Of a stretch of 64,000 nt of DNA, positions 33,891 to 45,330 are shown in pieces. The DNA is taken from contig JAMWET010000800.1 of NCBI GenBank assembly GCA_024036415.1, positions 1-64,000 on the forward strand, given 5' to 3'. The position numbers and the translations under genes were made by a program. The number at the start of each line of letters is the position of its first letter. The stretch's first letter is position 1. The DNA is from Prochilodus magdalenae. Taxonomy: Eukaryota; Chordata; Actinopteri; Characiformes; Prochilodontidae. The notes below the pieces were generated by a model. It ran no database searches and was not told the DNA's origin. It saw only the letters and a list, made by a program, of their open reading frames with translations.

Positions 33891-34338
33891 AGGGGAGCTT
33901 CTTTAGTGTCTAGCAGTCGGGCCTGAGGTTTACGGGTCAGGACTGTAGGAGCAGCTGCTGCTTGCACTTACCAAGGCAGAGCAGCTGCTGCTTTCAGGTC
34001 CCACATCAGTAAGGGTGAGCTCTAAACAGCCCTAATCCAGCGCCTCCTTTGAACCTCCTCGGGTTCTCCAGGCACTGTCTTAAAAGATTCCAACAAAGAG
34101 GAAGGTGCTGGAAGGCAGGGGGGTTTGAAACCAGAGTAAGTTCAAAGATGAGCCTTTCTGCTCCCCTGGACAACATGCTTGGAACTGTAATGCGTTTTTT
34201 CATTTACAGCGCGGCGTTAAAGAAAGGAGCGCCAGTGTCTCTGCTCCTCCATCACCTCCTCCCGCAAGCCATGCAGGATGGGTCACCAGTCTAAAGGCCC
34301 AGTGCCTTAACTAGCTTTACAAGCAGAAGCATCTATGC
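33891..34338. other. Unassigned sequence
   Basis: No repeats. The small plus frame at 34049-34294 overlaps a minus frame, and neither resembles a known protein. Confidence 0.35.
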
Positions 34339-35486
34339 ACCTCACAGCAATGTTCTAAAATCAGTACCTGATCTCTCTAATGCTCAATCAAACCCTCACA
34401 GCAATGTTCTAAAATCAGTACCTGATCTCTCTAATGCTTAATCAAACCCTCACAGCAATGTTCTAAAATCAGTACCTGACCTCACTAATGCTCAATCAAA
34501 TCCTCACAGCAATGTTCTAAAATCAGTACCTGATCTATGTAATGCTCAATCAAATCCTCACAGCAATGTTCTAAAATCAGTACCTGACCTCACTAATGCT
34601 CAATCAAATCCTCACAGCAATGTTCTAAAATCAGTACCTGACCTCACTAATGCTCAATCAAATCCTCACAGCAATGTTCTAAAATCAGTACCTGATCTCT
34701 CTAATGCTCAATCAAACCCTCACAGCAATGTTCTAAAATCAGTACCTGACCTCACTAATGCTCAATCAAATCCTCACAGCAATGTTCTAAAATCAGTACC
34801 TGACCTCACTAATGCTCAATCAAATCCTCACAGCAATGTTCTAAAATCAGTACCTGACCTCTCTAATGCTCAATCAAATCCTCACAGCAATGTTCTAAAA
34901 TCAGTACCTGACCTCACTAATGCTCAATCAAATCCTCACAGCAATGTTCCAACATTAGAACCCGAGCTCACTAATGCTTAATCAAATCCTCACAGCAATG
35001 TTCAACATCAGTACCTGATCTCAATAATGCTCAATCAAATCCTCAGAGCAATGTTCAACATCAGCTCGTTATCTCTAATGCTCAACCAAATCCTCACAGC
35101 AATGTTCTAACATCAGTATCTGACCTCACTAATTCTCAATCAAATCCTCACAGCAATGTTCAACACCAGTAGCTGACCTCACTAATGCTCAATCAAATCC
35201 TCACAGCAATCTTTTATCAGTAGCTGACCTCACTAATGCTCAATCAAATCCTCACAGCAATGTTCAACATCAGTACCTGATCTCACTAATGCTCAATCAA
35301 ATCCTCACAGCAATTTTCCAACATCAGCACCAGACCTTATTAATACTCCATCAAGTCCTCACAGCAATGTTCCAACATCAGTACCAGACCTTATTAATAC
35401 TCAATCAAATCCACACAGCAATGTTCCAACATCAGTACCTGACCTCACTAATGCTCAATCAAATCCTCACAGCAATGTTCCGTAGT
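34339..35486. repeat. 54-bp minisatellite, about 21 copies
   Basis: Period 54 bp: CCTCACAGCAATGTTCTAAA, then ATCAGTACCTGACCTCACTA, then ATGCTCAATCAAAT. The left two thirds is very uniform, with ACCTCACTAATG or ATCTCTCTAATG variants. The right third, from about 34940, is more diverged with indels. The 18-codon periodic frame at 35289-35540 is an artefact. Confidence 0.95.
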
Positions 35487-36551
35487 AGTGTAAAGCTTAT
35501 CCACAACAAGAGAGGCTACTACAGCCGCAATAGGGGATAGACATTCCACAAATATTCCTGAACTCTGGAATATCGTTGGACATATTCCGTATTTGGGATC
35601 CGAATGCTTCTGAGCTGGAATACAGATGAAGATCCAACACTGAGGACGAATGGAGCGCTTGTGAACACCACGGACGGATACATATGGAGCCTCATCTTTA
35701 CCCCTACCAGCAATCACATCGTTCCACACCCTGCAGCGCTCCGATATCCAGGCTCCCTTGTGAAAACGCTCAATAATGGAATGATTGGTCCAACACTGAT
35801 ATTTGTCCCTGTGCATTGTTGTGCTGTGCGGTTGTTCACAATGAACGTGCGCTCTGGAGTGTGTTTATCCACTCCTCTATTGTCCCGGCAGCCCGGCTGC
35901 TAATAATTCACCACTGAATGCAGCAGGCCACACCTGCCGGCGCGCTATGTTTCCGAACATGAGTGCTACACTCACCACCTGTGGCATTAACTCAGGCCAG
36001 CGCCAAGCAGCCCGTCTTTCATGAAAATGTGCCGCGTGTGGAATCTGGAACTGTGAACAATGGGAGCTGAGAGCATTCGGATTCAGTGAATTACTCCATT
36101 AGCAGCCAGACATGACTGACAGTGACTAGCCTACAAACTAGCCTAGCAATGCCGTTACAACATCCCCAACATCTGCTCACGAGGAGATGGAAATGTCAGT
36201 CTGACTGAGAGATGAGATTGTCCCTTTCAGGCGTTCTCAGCATGCGTGCTAGCTAATTAGCTTACTTGCCTTTGCTGATATCAACACCTAGTCTTTGCTC
36301 GAAGGATATTAAGGAACAAATTGGCTTAATATGTTTTGGCATATCTGCGGTGGTGATAGAAATAGAATAAAGACAACAGGGATTTTATGGAACGCTTGGG
36401 AATATTTGGATTAGCATTACAAAAAAAACCCCTCAGTAAACAGGTTATTGCATGATGTTGTCGTAGGACAGCAATTAAAATTGTCCTGGTTAAAAGACCC
36501 ATAAATGTCCTTTAAAGATTTTAATCCCACAGTGGGGAAATTCACAAGTCT
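35487..36551. other. Low-repeat island
   Basis: No tandem or dispersed repeats that I recognise. The overlapping frames at 35448-35816 (-) and 35604-35903 (+), 122 and 99 codons, are the longest here and match nothing I know. The part 35920-36420 reads as single-copy DNA. Confidence 0.35.
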
Positions 36552-36700
36552 TGGGCAGCCCTATCCATGGCGGGGAGCAGTTCGGGGTTAGGTGCCTTGC
36601 TCAAAGGCACCTCAGTCATTACTGTCAGTTCAGGGAATCGAACCGGCGACCCTCCCGTCACAAGACTGGTTCCCTAACCTCCAGCCCACGACTGCCCCTT
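36552..36700 (-). mobile_element. tRNA-derived SINE, minus strand
   Basis: On the minus strand, a box-A-like GTGGGCTGGAGGTTAGGG is followed by a perfect box B. The plus strand shows GGAATCGAACCGGCGACC at 36634-36651, which reverse-complements to GGTTCGATTCC. Downstream come the remembered family blocks for 'gaggtgcctttgagcaaggc' text, split here by one substitution. The internal polymerase III promoter looks largely intact. It is a SINE rather than a tRNA gene because no cloverleaf or anticodon arm can be built. Confidence 0.75.
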
Positions 36701-37243
36701 TGTTTTTTTGTTTTTTACTCTGGAAGGACACGTACTTGATGCACTACAGATACGTTATATGGACACTTGACACTGGAAAGACATTCTGACTTTCCCAGTT
36801 TGACTAATTGTTCAACATTTAGGCAAAATGTTTCCAGGGAAAATCTAAAATTTGATCTGTGGTTAGTTGTTAGTGATTGCGCAGCCTTATTGTTATCCGA
36901 TTTACAGTCTTCTCCTTCATCCGTTCCAGTTCCGGAATGGTCGGTCTGATTGGGAATAGACTGACCATTCTTTGATCCAAGCTTTGATCCAACTTTTTGG
37001 AAAACCTAAATACTAAAACTTGGAATGAATGGGATGGAATAGTACACACACACTATCGTAGGACACACCCCCTTGATGAAATTCAGTGTTGCTCTGTCTT
37101 GCACTCGTCTGTTTGTGTTTTTCCCCATCCCTTCTTCCTCCCATAGAGGAATTTTCACCTCTATTAAAACCCCACTGTTTCCTTTAACCCACAGCCGCCA
37201 AACTGCATGTTCTCACTCGGGGCAGATCCCCAAACTCTACTCC
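36701..37243. other. Unassigned sequence
   Basis: T-rich run near 36700-36717, otherwise mixed DNA without recognised features. It adjoins the truncated 3' side of the next Tc1-like copy. Confidence 0.35.
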
Positions 37244-38105
37244 ACAGACGTCTCGGTATGGAGCTGTAGAGGTTCCTAATGGTGTCCTGTGATAATCCAT
37301 CCCATGCAGCTTGAACATCCTCACACAGTTCCTGCAGATGGTGCGGTAGGGGTGGAGGTGGAGGGACACCAGGCCTTCTGGACGTGTGATGACAAACCGT
37401 TCATCTCGGTGCTGACCACGGTGCCTCCACACACGGATTCGTTGGGCGTCTCCACCAAGACTAAAGCGGGACTCGTCACTGAAGATGACCCGCTGCCATT
37501 CTGAGTCACTCCATGACAGTCTGGTACGACACCACTGCAGTCTTTGGTGACGGTGACGTGGTGTTAAGGACAGTCGTGGTAACGGTCTGTGTGCATGTAG
37601 TCCTGCGTGGTGCAGCCGTCTGCCGATGGTGCTGCACTAACAGGATGACTCATGGAGGACACCACTGCTCACTGGAGGTCTGTAATGGTGGCTGTCGGAT
37701 CACTCTGCGCACTCTTGGTTCTCCCTCTCTCTGGTTCGTGTAGGTCTCCCAGATACTGCATGTCGCTGGTTCGTGCCTTCTTCTATTCACTGCCGCCAGC
37801 AGTGTGCCATGGTAGTATCCCGCTTCCCACAGCCCTACGATGCGACCCCTCTTCAGCTTTTCCAGAAGCTTGCATTGCTTTCCCGAACTCTGAGTCAAAC
37901 TCCACTCGCAAAGGCCGCCTCCAACGCCTCCAAAACACGAGTCAGACTGGAAAGCACACTCAGCAGGACGACCTAATGTAGTGAGGCAGGTACGGCAAAT
38001 AAGCTCTGTCCCCCCTTACGTCGCATGTGGCCGTTGTTGAATCATTAGCATGTCTCCTCTTGTCAAACCTACCCACCAAGTTTCACACCTGTTGGTTGAA
38101 TCCAG
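37244..38105 (-). mobile_element. Tc1-like family A, copy retaining the N-terminal region
   Basis: The longest family A copy. Reading minus, it has the 5' leader at 38020-38105 (AACTTGGTGGGTAGGTTTG), then an N-terminal transposase region missing from the copies at 14378 and 30975. It continues with the SDESRFSLGG region and the same catalytic-core deletion. It stops at GACGTCTCGG near 37246, before the 3' terminal repeat, and unrelated DNA follows. Confidence 0.75.
37650..37898 (-). pseudogene. Tc1-like transposase N-terminal remnant
   Basis: The minus frame contains KLKRGRIVGLWEAGYYHGTL, resembling the first helix-turn-helix of Tc1-like DNA-binding domains (pattern RG-x-IVGL-x-EAG). EREPRVRRVIRQ follows. 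It is frame-shifted relative to the downstream catalytic fragment. The rest of the gene is deleted. Confidence 0.6.
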
Positions 38106-39004
38106 CCTCCTCAGAGCTGCGCAGATCGATGCTGATAGGTCAGTCACTCAGATCTCGTTTCTCTCAGGTCTCCTGGTCCTCACTTCAAACAGAACCGATG
38201 GAGTGAGTGTTGTGAGCCAGACGCTGCGTGAGCCTCGCTCTAATCCTGCTCCAGCCTGGCTGCGAGTGCTGAGAGGACTCTGACTGCGGCCGAGGGCTCA
38301 GACGAGAGTGCCGCCCTCCCCCCGTCGCAGGTGAAACTGGATTACATCACCCAGGTCTCGACTGAGTAACGGCTCCGTACCTGACACGTGCTAATACTCT
38401 CTAAATCTATCATGTGTGTCAGGATCCAGCTGGAGCTCAGGGTCACCCTCACCATCCATGCTTTAAGACTCGGCCTGTCTCGCTGATGGATGGGGTCACT
38501 CCGGGGTAGACTACTTCCCCCGTCACCAACAAGCGCCGAGACAGGTACTCACGTAAGCACGTCTCGGCCAAGCCAGAGGAAACTTCAGACTCTGCTCTGC
38601 ACGTAGAGCTGCTATAGGGCCGAGAGCATTAGCATTATCTCTGTTTATGTCAATGGGACCTGCTCAGTGGTGCGCGCAGCCCTGTAGGCACTGCCGGTTC
38701 CAGGTCTGTATGAATGGAGTTCCCGGTCTCTTATGATCAAAACTGAGCCAGAAAACAAAACAGAGGCCCAATCCATTTCCACCTGTTCTACCTGAGCAAA
38801 TATCCGTACGTCAGAGCTCTGGAGGGCAGCTCTCCGACTGCGACACCTTTAAACACAAAGCTGAGATTGGCTTCGTGTCCACAAACTTCTAATGTGAATT
38901 TTCTGGTCCACCTTAAAAGCTGCTGAAGCTGTTTGCTTTCTGGCACCCATGCAGTAATAAAGGCCACCGTACAACAGGTGAGCCGCATCACTGGTACAGC
39001 ATCT
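38106..39004. other. Unassigned sequence
   Basis: Mixed-composition, comparatively GC-rich DNA with no repeats from 38110 to 38760. No credible gene. Confidence 0.35.
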
Positions 39005-40915
39005 ACGGAACAGTGTACAGTATCAACTACTAATCGTTCAGTCTCGACTATTAATTTTCAGTATCTACTATTGATGTTCAGTATCTACTATTGATCGATC
39101 AGTATCTACTACTGATTGTCCAGTATCTACTATTGATTGTCCAGTGTCTACTATTAATGTTCAGTATCTACTACTGATTGTTCAGTATCTACTATTGATT
39201 GTCCAGTGTCTACTATTGATTGTCCAGTGTCTACTATTGATGTTCAGTATCTACTATTAATGTTCAGTATCTACTACTGATTGTCCAGTGTCTACTATTG
39301 ATTGTCCAGTGTCTACTATTAATGTTCAGTATCTACTACTGATTGTTCAGTATCTACTATTGATTGTCCAGTGTCTACTATTGATTGTCCAGTGTCTACT
39401 ATTGATTGTTCAGTATCTACTATTAATGTTCAGTATCTACTATTGATTGTTTAGTATCTACTATTGATCGTTCAATATCTACTATTAATGTTCAGTATCT
39501 ACTATTAATGTTCAGTATCTACTATTGATCGTTCAATATCTACTATTAATGTTCAGTATGTACTATTGATTATTCCATATCTACCGTTGATTGTTCAGTA
39601 ACTATTACTGATGTTCAGTACCTACTATTGATTAATTAGTGTCTACTATTGATTGTTCAGTACATTTTATTGATTATTCAATATCTACTATTGATTCTAT
39701 TGTACTTACTATTGATTGTTCAGTACCTACTATTGATTATTCAGTATCTACTATTAATTTTTATTATCTACTATTTGATGTTCAATATCTACTGTTGATT
39801 GTTCAGTACCTACTGTTAATCGTTCAGTACCTACTGTTGATTATTCCATATCTACTGTTGATTGTTCAGTACCTACGATTAATAATTCAGTATTTACTAA
39901 TGATTACTTAGTACCCACTATTGATTGTTCAGTACCTACTTTGGATTATTCAGTATCTACTATTAATATTCAGTATCTACTATTGATCGTTCAATACCTA
40001 CTATTAATGTTCAGAGTCTACTATTCAATCAATCAATCAATGTTTATATATAAAAAGAATATATATAAAAGAAAAGAAAAAATAGTTAATGTACAGACAT
40101 CTGAGGGTGGGGGTACTATTCATGTTCAGTACCTAAAATTGGTTAATTAGTATTTACTATTGATTATTCATTACCTTTTATTGATTATTCAGTATCTACT
40201 ATTGATTGTATAGTACCTACTATTGATTATTCAGTACCTACTATTGATGTTCAGCATCTACTATAGATTATTCCATATCTACTTTTGATTGGTCAGTATC
40301 TATTACTGATGCTCAGTACCTACTATTGATTAATTAGTATCTACTATGGATTATTCAGTACCTACTTTTGATTATTCAGTACCTACGACTGATCATTCAG
40401 TACCTACGACTGATTGTTCAGTACCTACTTTTGATTATTCAGTACCTACTATTAATGTTTATTATCTACTATTTGATATTCAGTATCTACTGTTGATTGT
40501 TTATACCTATTGTTGATCGTTCAGTATCTACTATTGATTATTCTATATCTGCTGTTGATGGTTCAGTAACTACTATTGATGTTCAGTATCTATGATTGAT
40601 AATTCAGTATCTACTATTGATTAATTAGTACCTACTATTGATTGGTTAATACCTACTGTTGATCATTCAGTATCTACTATTAATGTTCAGTACCTACTAT
40701 TGATTGTATAGTACCTACTATAGATTATTCCATATCTACTGTTGATTGGTCAGTATCTATTACTGATGCTCAGTACCTACTATTGATTAATTAGTATCTA
40801 CTATGGATTATTCAGTACCTACGACTGATTGTTCAGTACCTACTTTTGATTATTCAGTACCTACTATTAATGTTTATTATCTACTATTTGATGTTCAGTA
40901 TCTACTATTGATTGT
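39005..40915. repeat. 20-21 bp minisatellite, about 85 copies (forward orientation)
   Basis: Unit core ATTGATTGTTCAGTATCTAC, period 21 bp, with 20-bp units where TTAATGTTCAG replaces TTGATTGTTCAG. The array is interrupted at about 40024-40125 by AT-rich unrelated sequence starting CAATCAATCAATCAATG. Frames show a heptad such as STIDYSV. The same minisatellite in reverse orientation occupies 45331-46592. Confidence 0.95.
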
Positions 40916-41488
40916 TTCCACCATACTGTTCAAACCAGTTTCAACAAGCTCTCAGTAGAAACGGCTCGAAGCTGGTATAAGCATGCAGGTCCATAACAGA
41001 TGCAGTCATAATGTCTGTCTTCATTTTCATTTCACTCTTGATCCTTAGATCCAGTTCTGGCTGAGTAAACTCAGCTGATGATGGATTCTCCTCCAGCAGA
41101 GGATTAGACCAATCAGAGAGGCTGCCTGACTCAGGTAAACAGAGCACAGGAATATTGGTTTAGAAGTTTTATAGCACATACCAAAAACTTTCTCAAACAT
41201 TTACCTTCATCTTAAACATGAGCTACAACGTCAACAACAACAAGAGCAACCTGGAATGTTACTCAATCAGTAAATGGTTAACAGAGCTGGAATTACAGAA
41301 GGACTGCTAGTACTGTCTAGCTCTATAGATTTAGTGTATGTGAAGACTTTGGAATGATCTAGGGTTCTGCATTCATTGGTCATAAACTGTCATGATTGGT
41401 CACAGGTAGCACACTGTGCAATGCTAACAATGCTAGTGCTAATGCAACATAAACCATTGTAGTTCTCATGTTGTAGCCTCGTATGTCT
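40916..41488. other. Unassigned sequence
   Basis: No repeats. The 68-codon minus frame at 40941-41147 is unsupported. Confidence 0.35.
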
Positions 41489-41740
41489 TTACTGTGCACA
41501 TCCATTAGCATTCTCATTGCGTTTGGAAACAGCAAGTGAGCCCATGGATTTAATTGATTTGGCAGTAACTGCTTCCAGCAAGTGCCTCGGGTATATTCCG
41601 GTGTCCCGTGGGAACGACTCTCGTGAGATTATTCTGGTATTCTTTTCTGGGTAAAGGTTTTGGCTGTTTTCAAACCGATGTGTAGTAAATTTACTTTGAT
41701 GTTTAGGGTCATTATCACACTGCATTACTCAGCTGCTGCT
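41489..41740 (-). pseudogene. Tc1-like transposase fragment (second-Asp region)
   Basis: The minus frame begins MQCDNDPKHQSKFTTH, matching the QDNDPKH-x-S-K block that carries the second catalytic Asp of Tc1-like DDE transposases. The following residues diverge, with no NPIEHLW block. It abuts the LTR-like element at 41747. Confidence 0.5.
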
Positions 41741-41746
41741 AAACAC

Positions 41747-42227
41747 TGTCACACCTCCCGGTTCTCCCTCTGCTCTTGCTCCACCTCCACACTACAACTC
41801 CCAGGAAACACTGGTGTTGGACATCACTGTCACACACCCCACAACTACCAATCAGGAATCAGTCTACAGGTCACTCGCCCCTGAGTACTAATGACTCACC
41901 TGTTGTCAATCTGCCGTGTGCATATATACCTGTTGGCCTGAGACAGCACCATGCATGGTATTCCCGGATTTCTGTTTGCATACTGAGCGTTTTTCCTTGT
42001 TGGCTGGTTTTCCCATGTTTGACCTTTTTCTGTTTTTTGACCTCCCGGTTTGAATGTTTGGGCTGGTTGCTCGCCTGGTTTTGACCCTAGCCTCTCTTCC
42101 CCATGTTCCCGAGTGTTGGTTCTCACAGTTTTGAACAGGTCTGTTTTTTCCAGATTGTCCTTTTGTAAATAAACCCTGAACCCATTTTGACATCCCTAAG
42201 TGTCTGGATCGTTTGCCCAGCATTACA
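41747..42227 (+). mobile_element. LTR-like element (probable solo LTR)
   Basis: Starts TGTCACACCTCCCGG and ends CCAGCATTACA, so it has TG...CA ends. A TATA-like CATATATACCTG lies at 41921-41932. GTAAATAAACCC, a polyadenylation signal context, lies at about 42164-42176. Spacing and order fit an LTR of about 480 bp. The five bases on each side (AACAC and AGCAG) are not identical, so a target-site duplication is not shown. No gag/pol sequence is visible. Confidence 0.55.
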
Positions 42228-42489
42228 AGCAGTGGTGTTTGGCCCCAAAAATTCACAGTGGACCCCTCCAACCAGTGTCCATCACCAATATGTTGTAAGT
42301 CATTTTTTTTTTATTAATTTTTATTCAATATTAGGAAAACTTCAGGCGTGCAGCAATGCTTATTGGACAACAGAAATGTAATCCCTCGGTCAGCACCAAC
42401 AGCTGGGAGTGGATTGGGCATGTACTGAACAAGTTTCTGGATGTAGCCACATCAGTGTCCAGACACTCCTACATCAAAGAACTGGTCAG

Positions 42490-42800
42490 TTGATTCCAGA
42501 TTTGGTGGATGCCTACCCTGGCACAATTCCGAGGAGAATTCCCTGTAGACTGGGATTGTATCCACTGCTGGTAGACCCGTATGACCGTACGCTTCCACAC
42601 ACCTGCAGATTCAGCTACTTCCTTCACACTATGGTCTTTGGCCACGCCCACATGCAGTCCCTCCTTTTAGCCAATCATTAACATCTGCTCTGGAGCCATT
42701 TTCCACACATGGAACGAGACATTCCCTGCACTGTAGCACCTCTTCCCAATCTATGGATCCCGTTACTCACACCCCCAAGATACGTATAGCCCCATCATCC
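42490..42800 (-). mobile_element. Tc1-like family D fragment with helix-turn-helix region
   Basis: The minus frame at 42469-42651 gives GVAKDHSVKEVAESAG, then VWKRTVIRVYQQW, a good helix-turn-helix pattern for the start of a Tc1-like transposase. The upstream non-coding leader (to 42800) contains CTATACGTATCTTGGGGG on the minus strand and matches 57945-58080. The catalytic domain is absent. Confidence 0.65.
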
Positions 42801-42984
42801 TCGTGCAGCGCCATCTGCAGGAGTCTGAAGTTACTACCACCTTAAACACATTTTGTCAGTGGGGCCTATGAAGCGAGGAGAAAGTCCAGGATGTCTTTTT
42901 ACTGATCTTTTAATTTAGTGAAGGAACATACACCTCCCTTTTAGCCACAACTACCGCAACCGAGCGCTCACTATAGCACATCAG

Positions 42985-43400
42985 TCTTTTGCTCTGGAGG
43001 AATTTCAGGACACTCTTCTGAGCAGAACTTTAAGAATAGCATGCAGTCTTTTGAGCACGAAGTGGCTATTTAAGGTCATGGCAACTCAATGGGGGCCACT
43101 ACAAAACGGGAATTTGGTTTCTTTTAGCTATTCCGAGGCAGACTTATTCTTGTACTTTGTCTGGGCTCTTTTGTGACTTCCTTGATGTGCTGTCACTGTG
43201 TGCTTTGGAGGAATTTGGGTAGGTCTGCCACTTCTGGGAAGATTTACCACTGTTCCAATTGTTCTGTATTGGGAGATAATAGCTATCGCAGTGGGTCGCT
43301 GGAGTGCACAAGTACTGAATAATGTATTGGAATAACTTTCTCTCTCATATCTTCCTGAATTTCCTTCGCTTATTTCAGAATGATCACATTGTAAAGATAT
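42985..43400 (-). mobile_element. Tc1-like family E, internally deleted
   Basis: On minus, the N-terminal part includes GTVVNLPRSGRPTQI, the classic linker between the two DNA-binding helices. Plus-strand blocks TTTGCTCTGGAGGAATTTCA and TTTAAGGTCATGGCAACTCA match the remembered C-terminal half. The two halves join near 43163, so the DDE core is missing. Stop codons are present. Confidence 0.65.
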
Positions 43401-43441
43401 ATATATATATATGTTTGAAGTGAATGCTTTGCTTACTAGTG

Positions 43442-43487
43442 CAGGATCCAGTGTAGCTTAATAGTTACTTAGCTACACTGGATCCTG
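43442..43487. repeat. Perfect 17-bp hairpin, 12-bp loop
   Basis: Arms 43442-43458 (CAGGATCCAGTGTAGCT) and 43471-43487 are exact reverse complements around a 12-bp AT-rich loop. Partly matching text (ACTAGTG and GTGCTAGGT) extends the pairing. It lies just beyond a short (AT)n at 43398-43411. It may be a tiny foldback element or a cruciform-prone palindrome. There is no adjacent gene for which it could act as a terminator. Confidence 0.85.
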
Positions 43488-44511
43488 GTGCTAGGTGCCT
43501 ACATGCTAGCAGGTGATTTCCCTCATATACTGACATACCAAAAGCCATGGGATATTAATATGTACATTGATTATGATATGGTGTTACCTCAGGGGACGGC
43601 TTGGGAACACCCACACCTGTATAAATTGTGAAGTGTTGTCTTGTGAGTCAGGTTTAACATTGGCCAGTGTGCTCATGACGAGGAGACATTCATTATTGGT
43701 GTTTGAATGAGGCATGATAGTGGAATGCCTCGACTGGGCTCATGGCGGGTGAACGTGCAGGCCACACCGTTCCCCAGAACTCTCCAGAATGCTCCTCACA
43801 CCATTTCTTGTATGGCACAGTGCATTATCCTGCAATATTTATGAAGCCAAGCCTTTTAAGAAGCCAACGCCATGTTTTGGCCATTTCATCAGATTTCAAC
43901 CTCCCATCGTATACAAAATGCAAAATCCTTGTACATGCTGTAGGGTGGACCCTTAGCATGACACATATACCATGCACTGGTCAATGATGGTCCATCAAAA
44001 CTAGGCTTACCACAATGGGAGTATTATTGATGGCTAAGCCTTCATGTTAGCGTTAAACTGTCTACAGCACAGCAACGGCAGCAGTGATTTACTGGATGCT
44101 GTAAAAGTGACAGGCTGCGTGAGTATGTTATATAAGCACTGTGTTTTATTATATACCCTGACTCTTCAGGACCATGTGCTCTTTATGAGGCCAATAACTG
44201 AAGTCTATGATCAATAAATCAGATGGATTTTTCTAGACTAAAAGCTCTGACCTGGAGGAATGCAGATCTTCGTGTTTAGGTAAGCAGCTGATTTCGAGTG
44301 TTCTCTTCACCGTAGTGCTCAGTATGGTGTATTAGACCACCTGGGGTCAGTGTTGGTGTTAGAGGTCATGCAGTAGGGCGATAAGCAGGCTTGGACAGAC
44401 TGGAGGACATGGAGTGAGTGGTATAGAGCTGATCATGGCTGAATTTCAATCTCTCTCTAAAACCTAGTAGCTATTTTAAGATCTGCTGTAGGAAGTGAAC
44501 TTCAGTACATT
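43488..44511. other. Unassigned sequence, probable old transposon debris
   Basis: CATACCAAAAGCCATGGGAT near 43535 and the text to about 44020 read like the plus-strand side of another decayed Tc1-like element, but I cannot place it. The remainder has no repeats. Confidence 0.3.
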
Positions 44512-45140
44512 TACATTTAAGGCATTTAGCAGACACTCTTATCCAGAGCAACTTATATATTAATATTCCAGCTAGTACAGGAAGTTTAGAGCCTAAAACT
44601 CACCATGAGCTCAGACACTGCCCGTACAGGGGGCCAGTTTATTAATCTCTAGGTACCAGAGATTAATAAACAGACATATAAAGCAAATAGAGCATTACCT
44701 GGCAACCCCAGCCCAGTGCTCATTCCTATGAAAAGGTTGTTATAAGGTCAACACAATACGCACAACTTATATCTCTCTTAGCGCTCACTCACTTAAGTGC
44801 ATTACGAAGAGACCGCGAGAGACTCCGCTGTTCTGACGCCCAGTGGGAGTTTATTCCACCATCTGGGAGCCAGGAGAGAGAAGAGTCTGGACGCTTGTCT
44901 CCCATGAGTCCTCAGGGATGGCGGTTCGAGTCGAGCTGTACTTGAAGCTCAAAGGGCTCAAGGTACAGATCGACTCTTCACCATTGCCATAAGGAGGGAG
45001 GCACTGGTCCATTCCCGGCTTTGTAGGCCTCCGAATTTAAAATCTGATGTGGGCAGCAGCAGTCCAGAGACTGGACCAGCAGCTGGGCGGCCTCCTGAGA
45101 GAGGAAGGGTCGTATCCTGCGGATGGTGTAGAGGAGGAAT
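44512..45140 (-). mobile_element. L2-like LINE, 5'-truncated
   Basis: Same family as 9018-9725. The 3' tail is at the low-coordinate end (ACATTTACATTTAAGGCATT then AGCAGACACTCTTATCCAGA on plus). Reading minus from about 45150, one frame gives LYTIRRIRPFLSQEAAQLL, a hallmark of the C-terminal part of L2-type reverse transcriptase. The frame then shifts. A coding part of about 300 bp plus the tail remains, so the copy is dead on arrival. Confidence 0.8.
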
Positions 45141-45330
45141 TTGCATGACCAAATATACAGGGGTAATTCCTAGGATATTATCCATGGGGAATACAAACTA
45201 AGACTAGACTTGGAATATGCAGAGATCCCAGCTATCATCAATCACTAGCTGTTTGAACCCTCTAAACTCTGGACAGTATGTATGAAGGGCCATACAGAGT
45301 TCATTTACATAGGTACAGAACATCACATTA

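Noticed and set aside
36552..36700. Possible tRNA gene on minus (perfect box B)
   Set aside because: No cloverleaf with anticodon stem can be drawn, and the downstream sequence fits a SINE.
37184..37509. Repeated short frames such as GSGSSSVTSPALVLVE in several places
   Set aside because: These are the wrong reading frame of the Tc1-like transposase region; the true frame reads VIFSDESRFSLGG.
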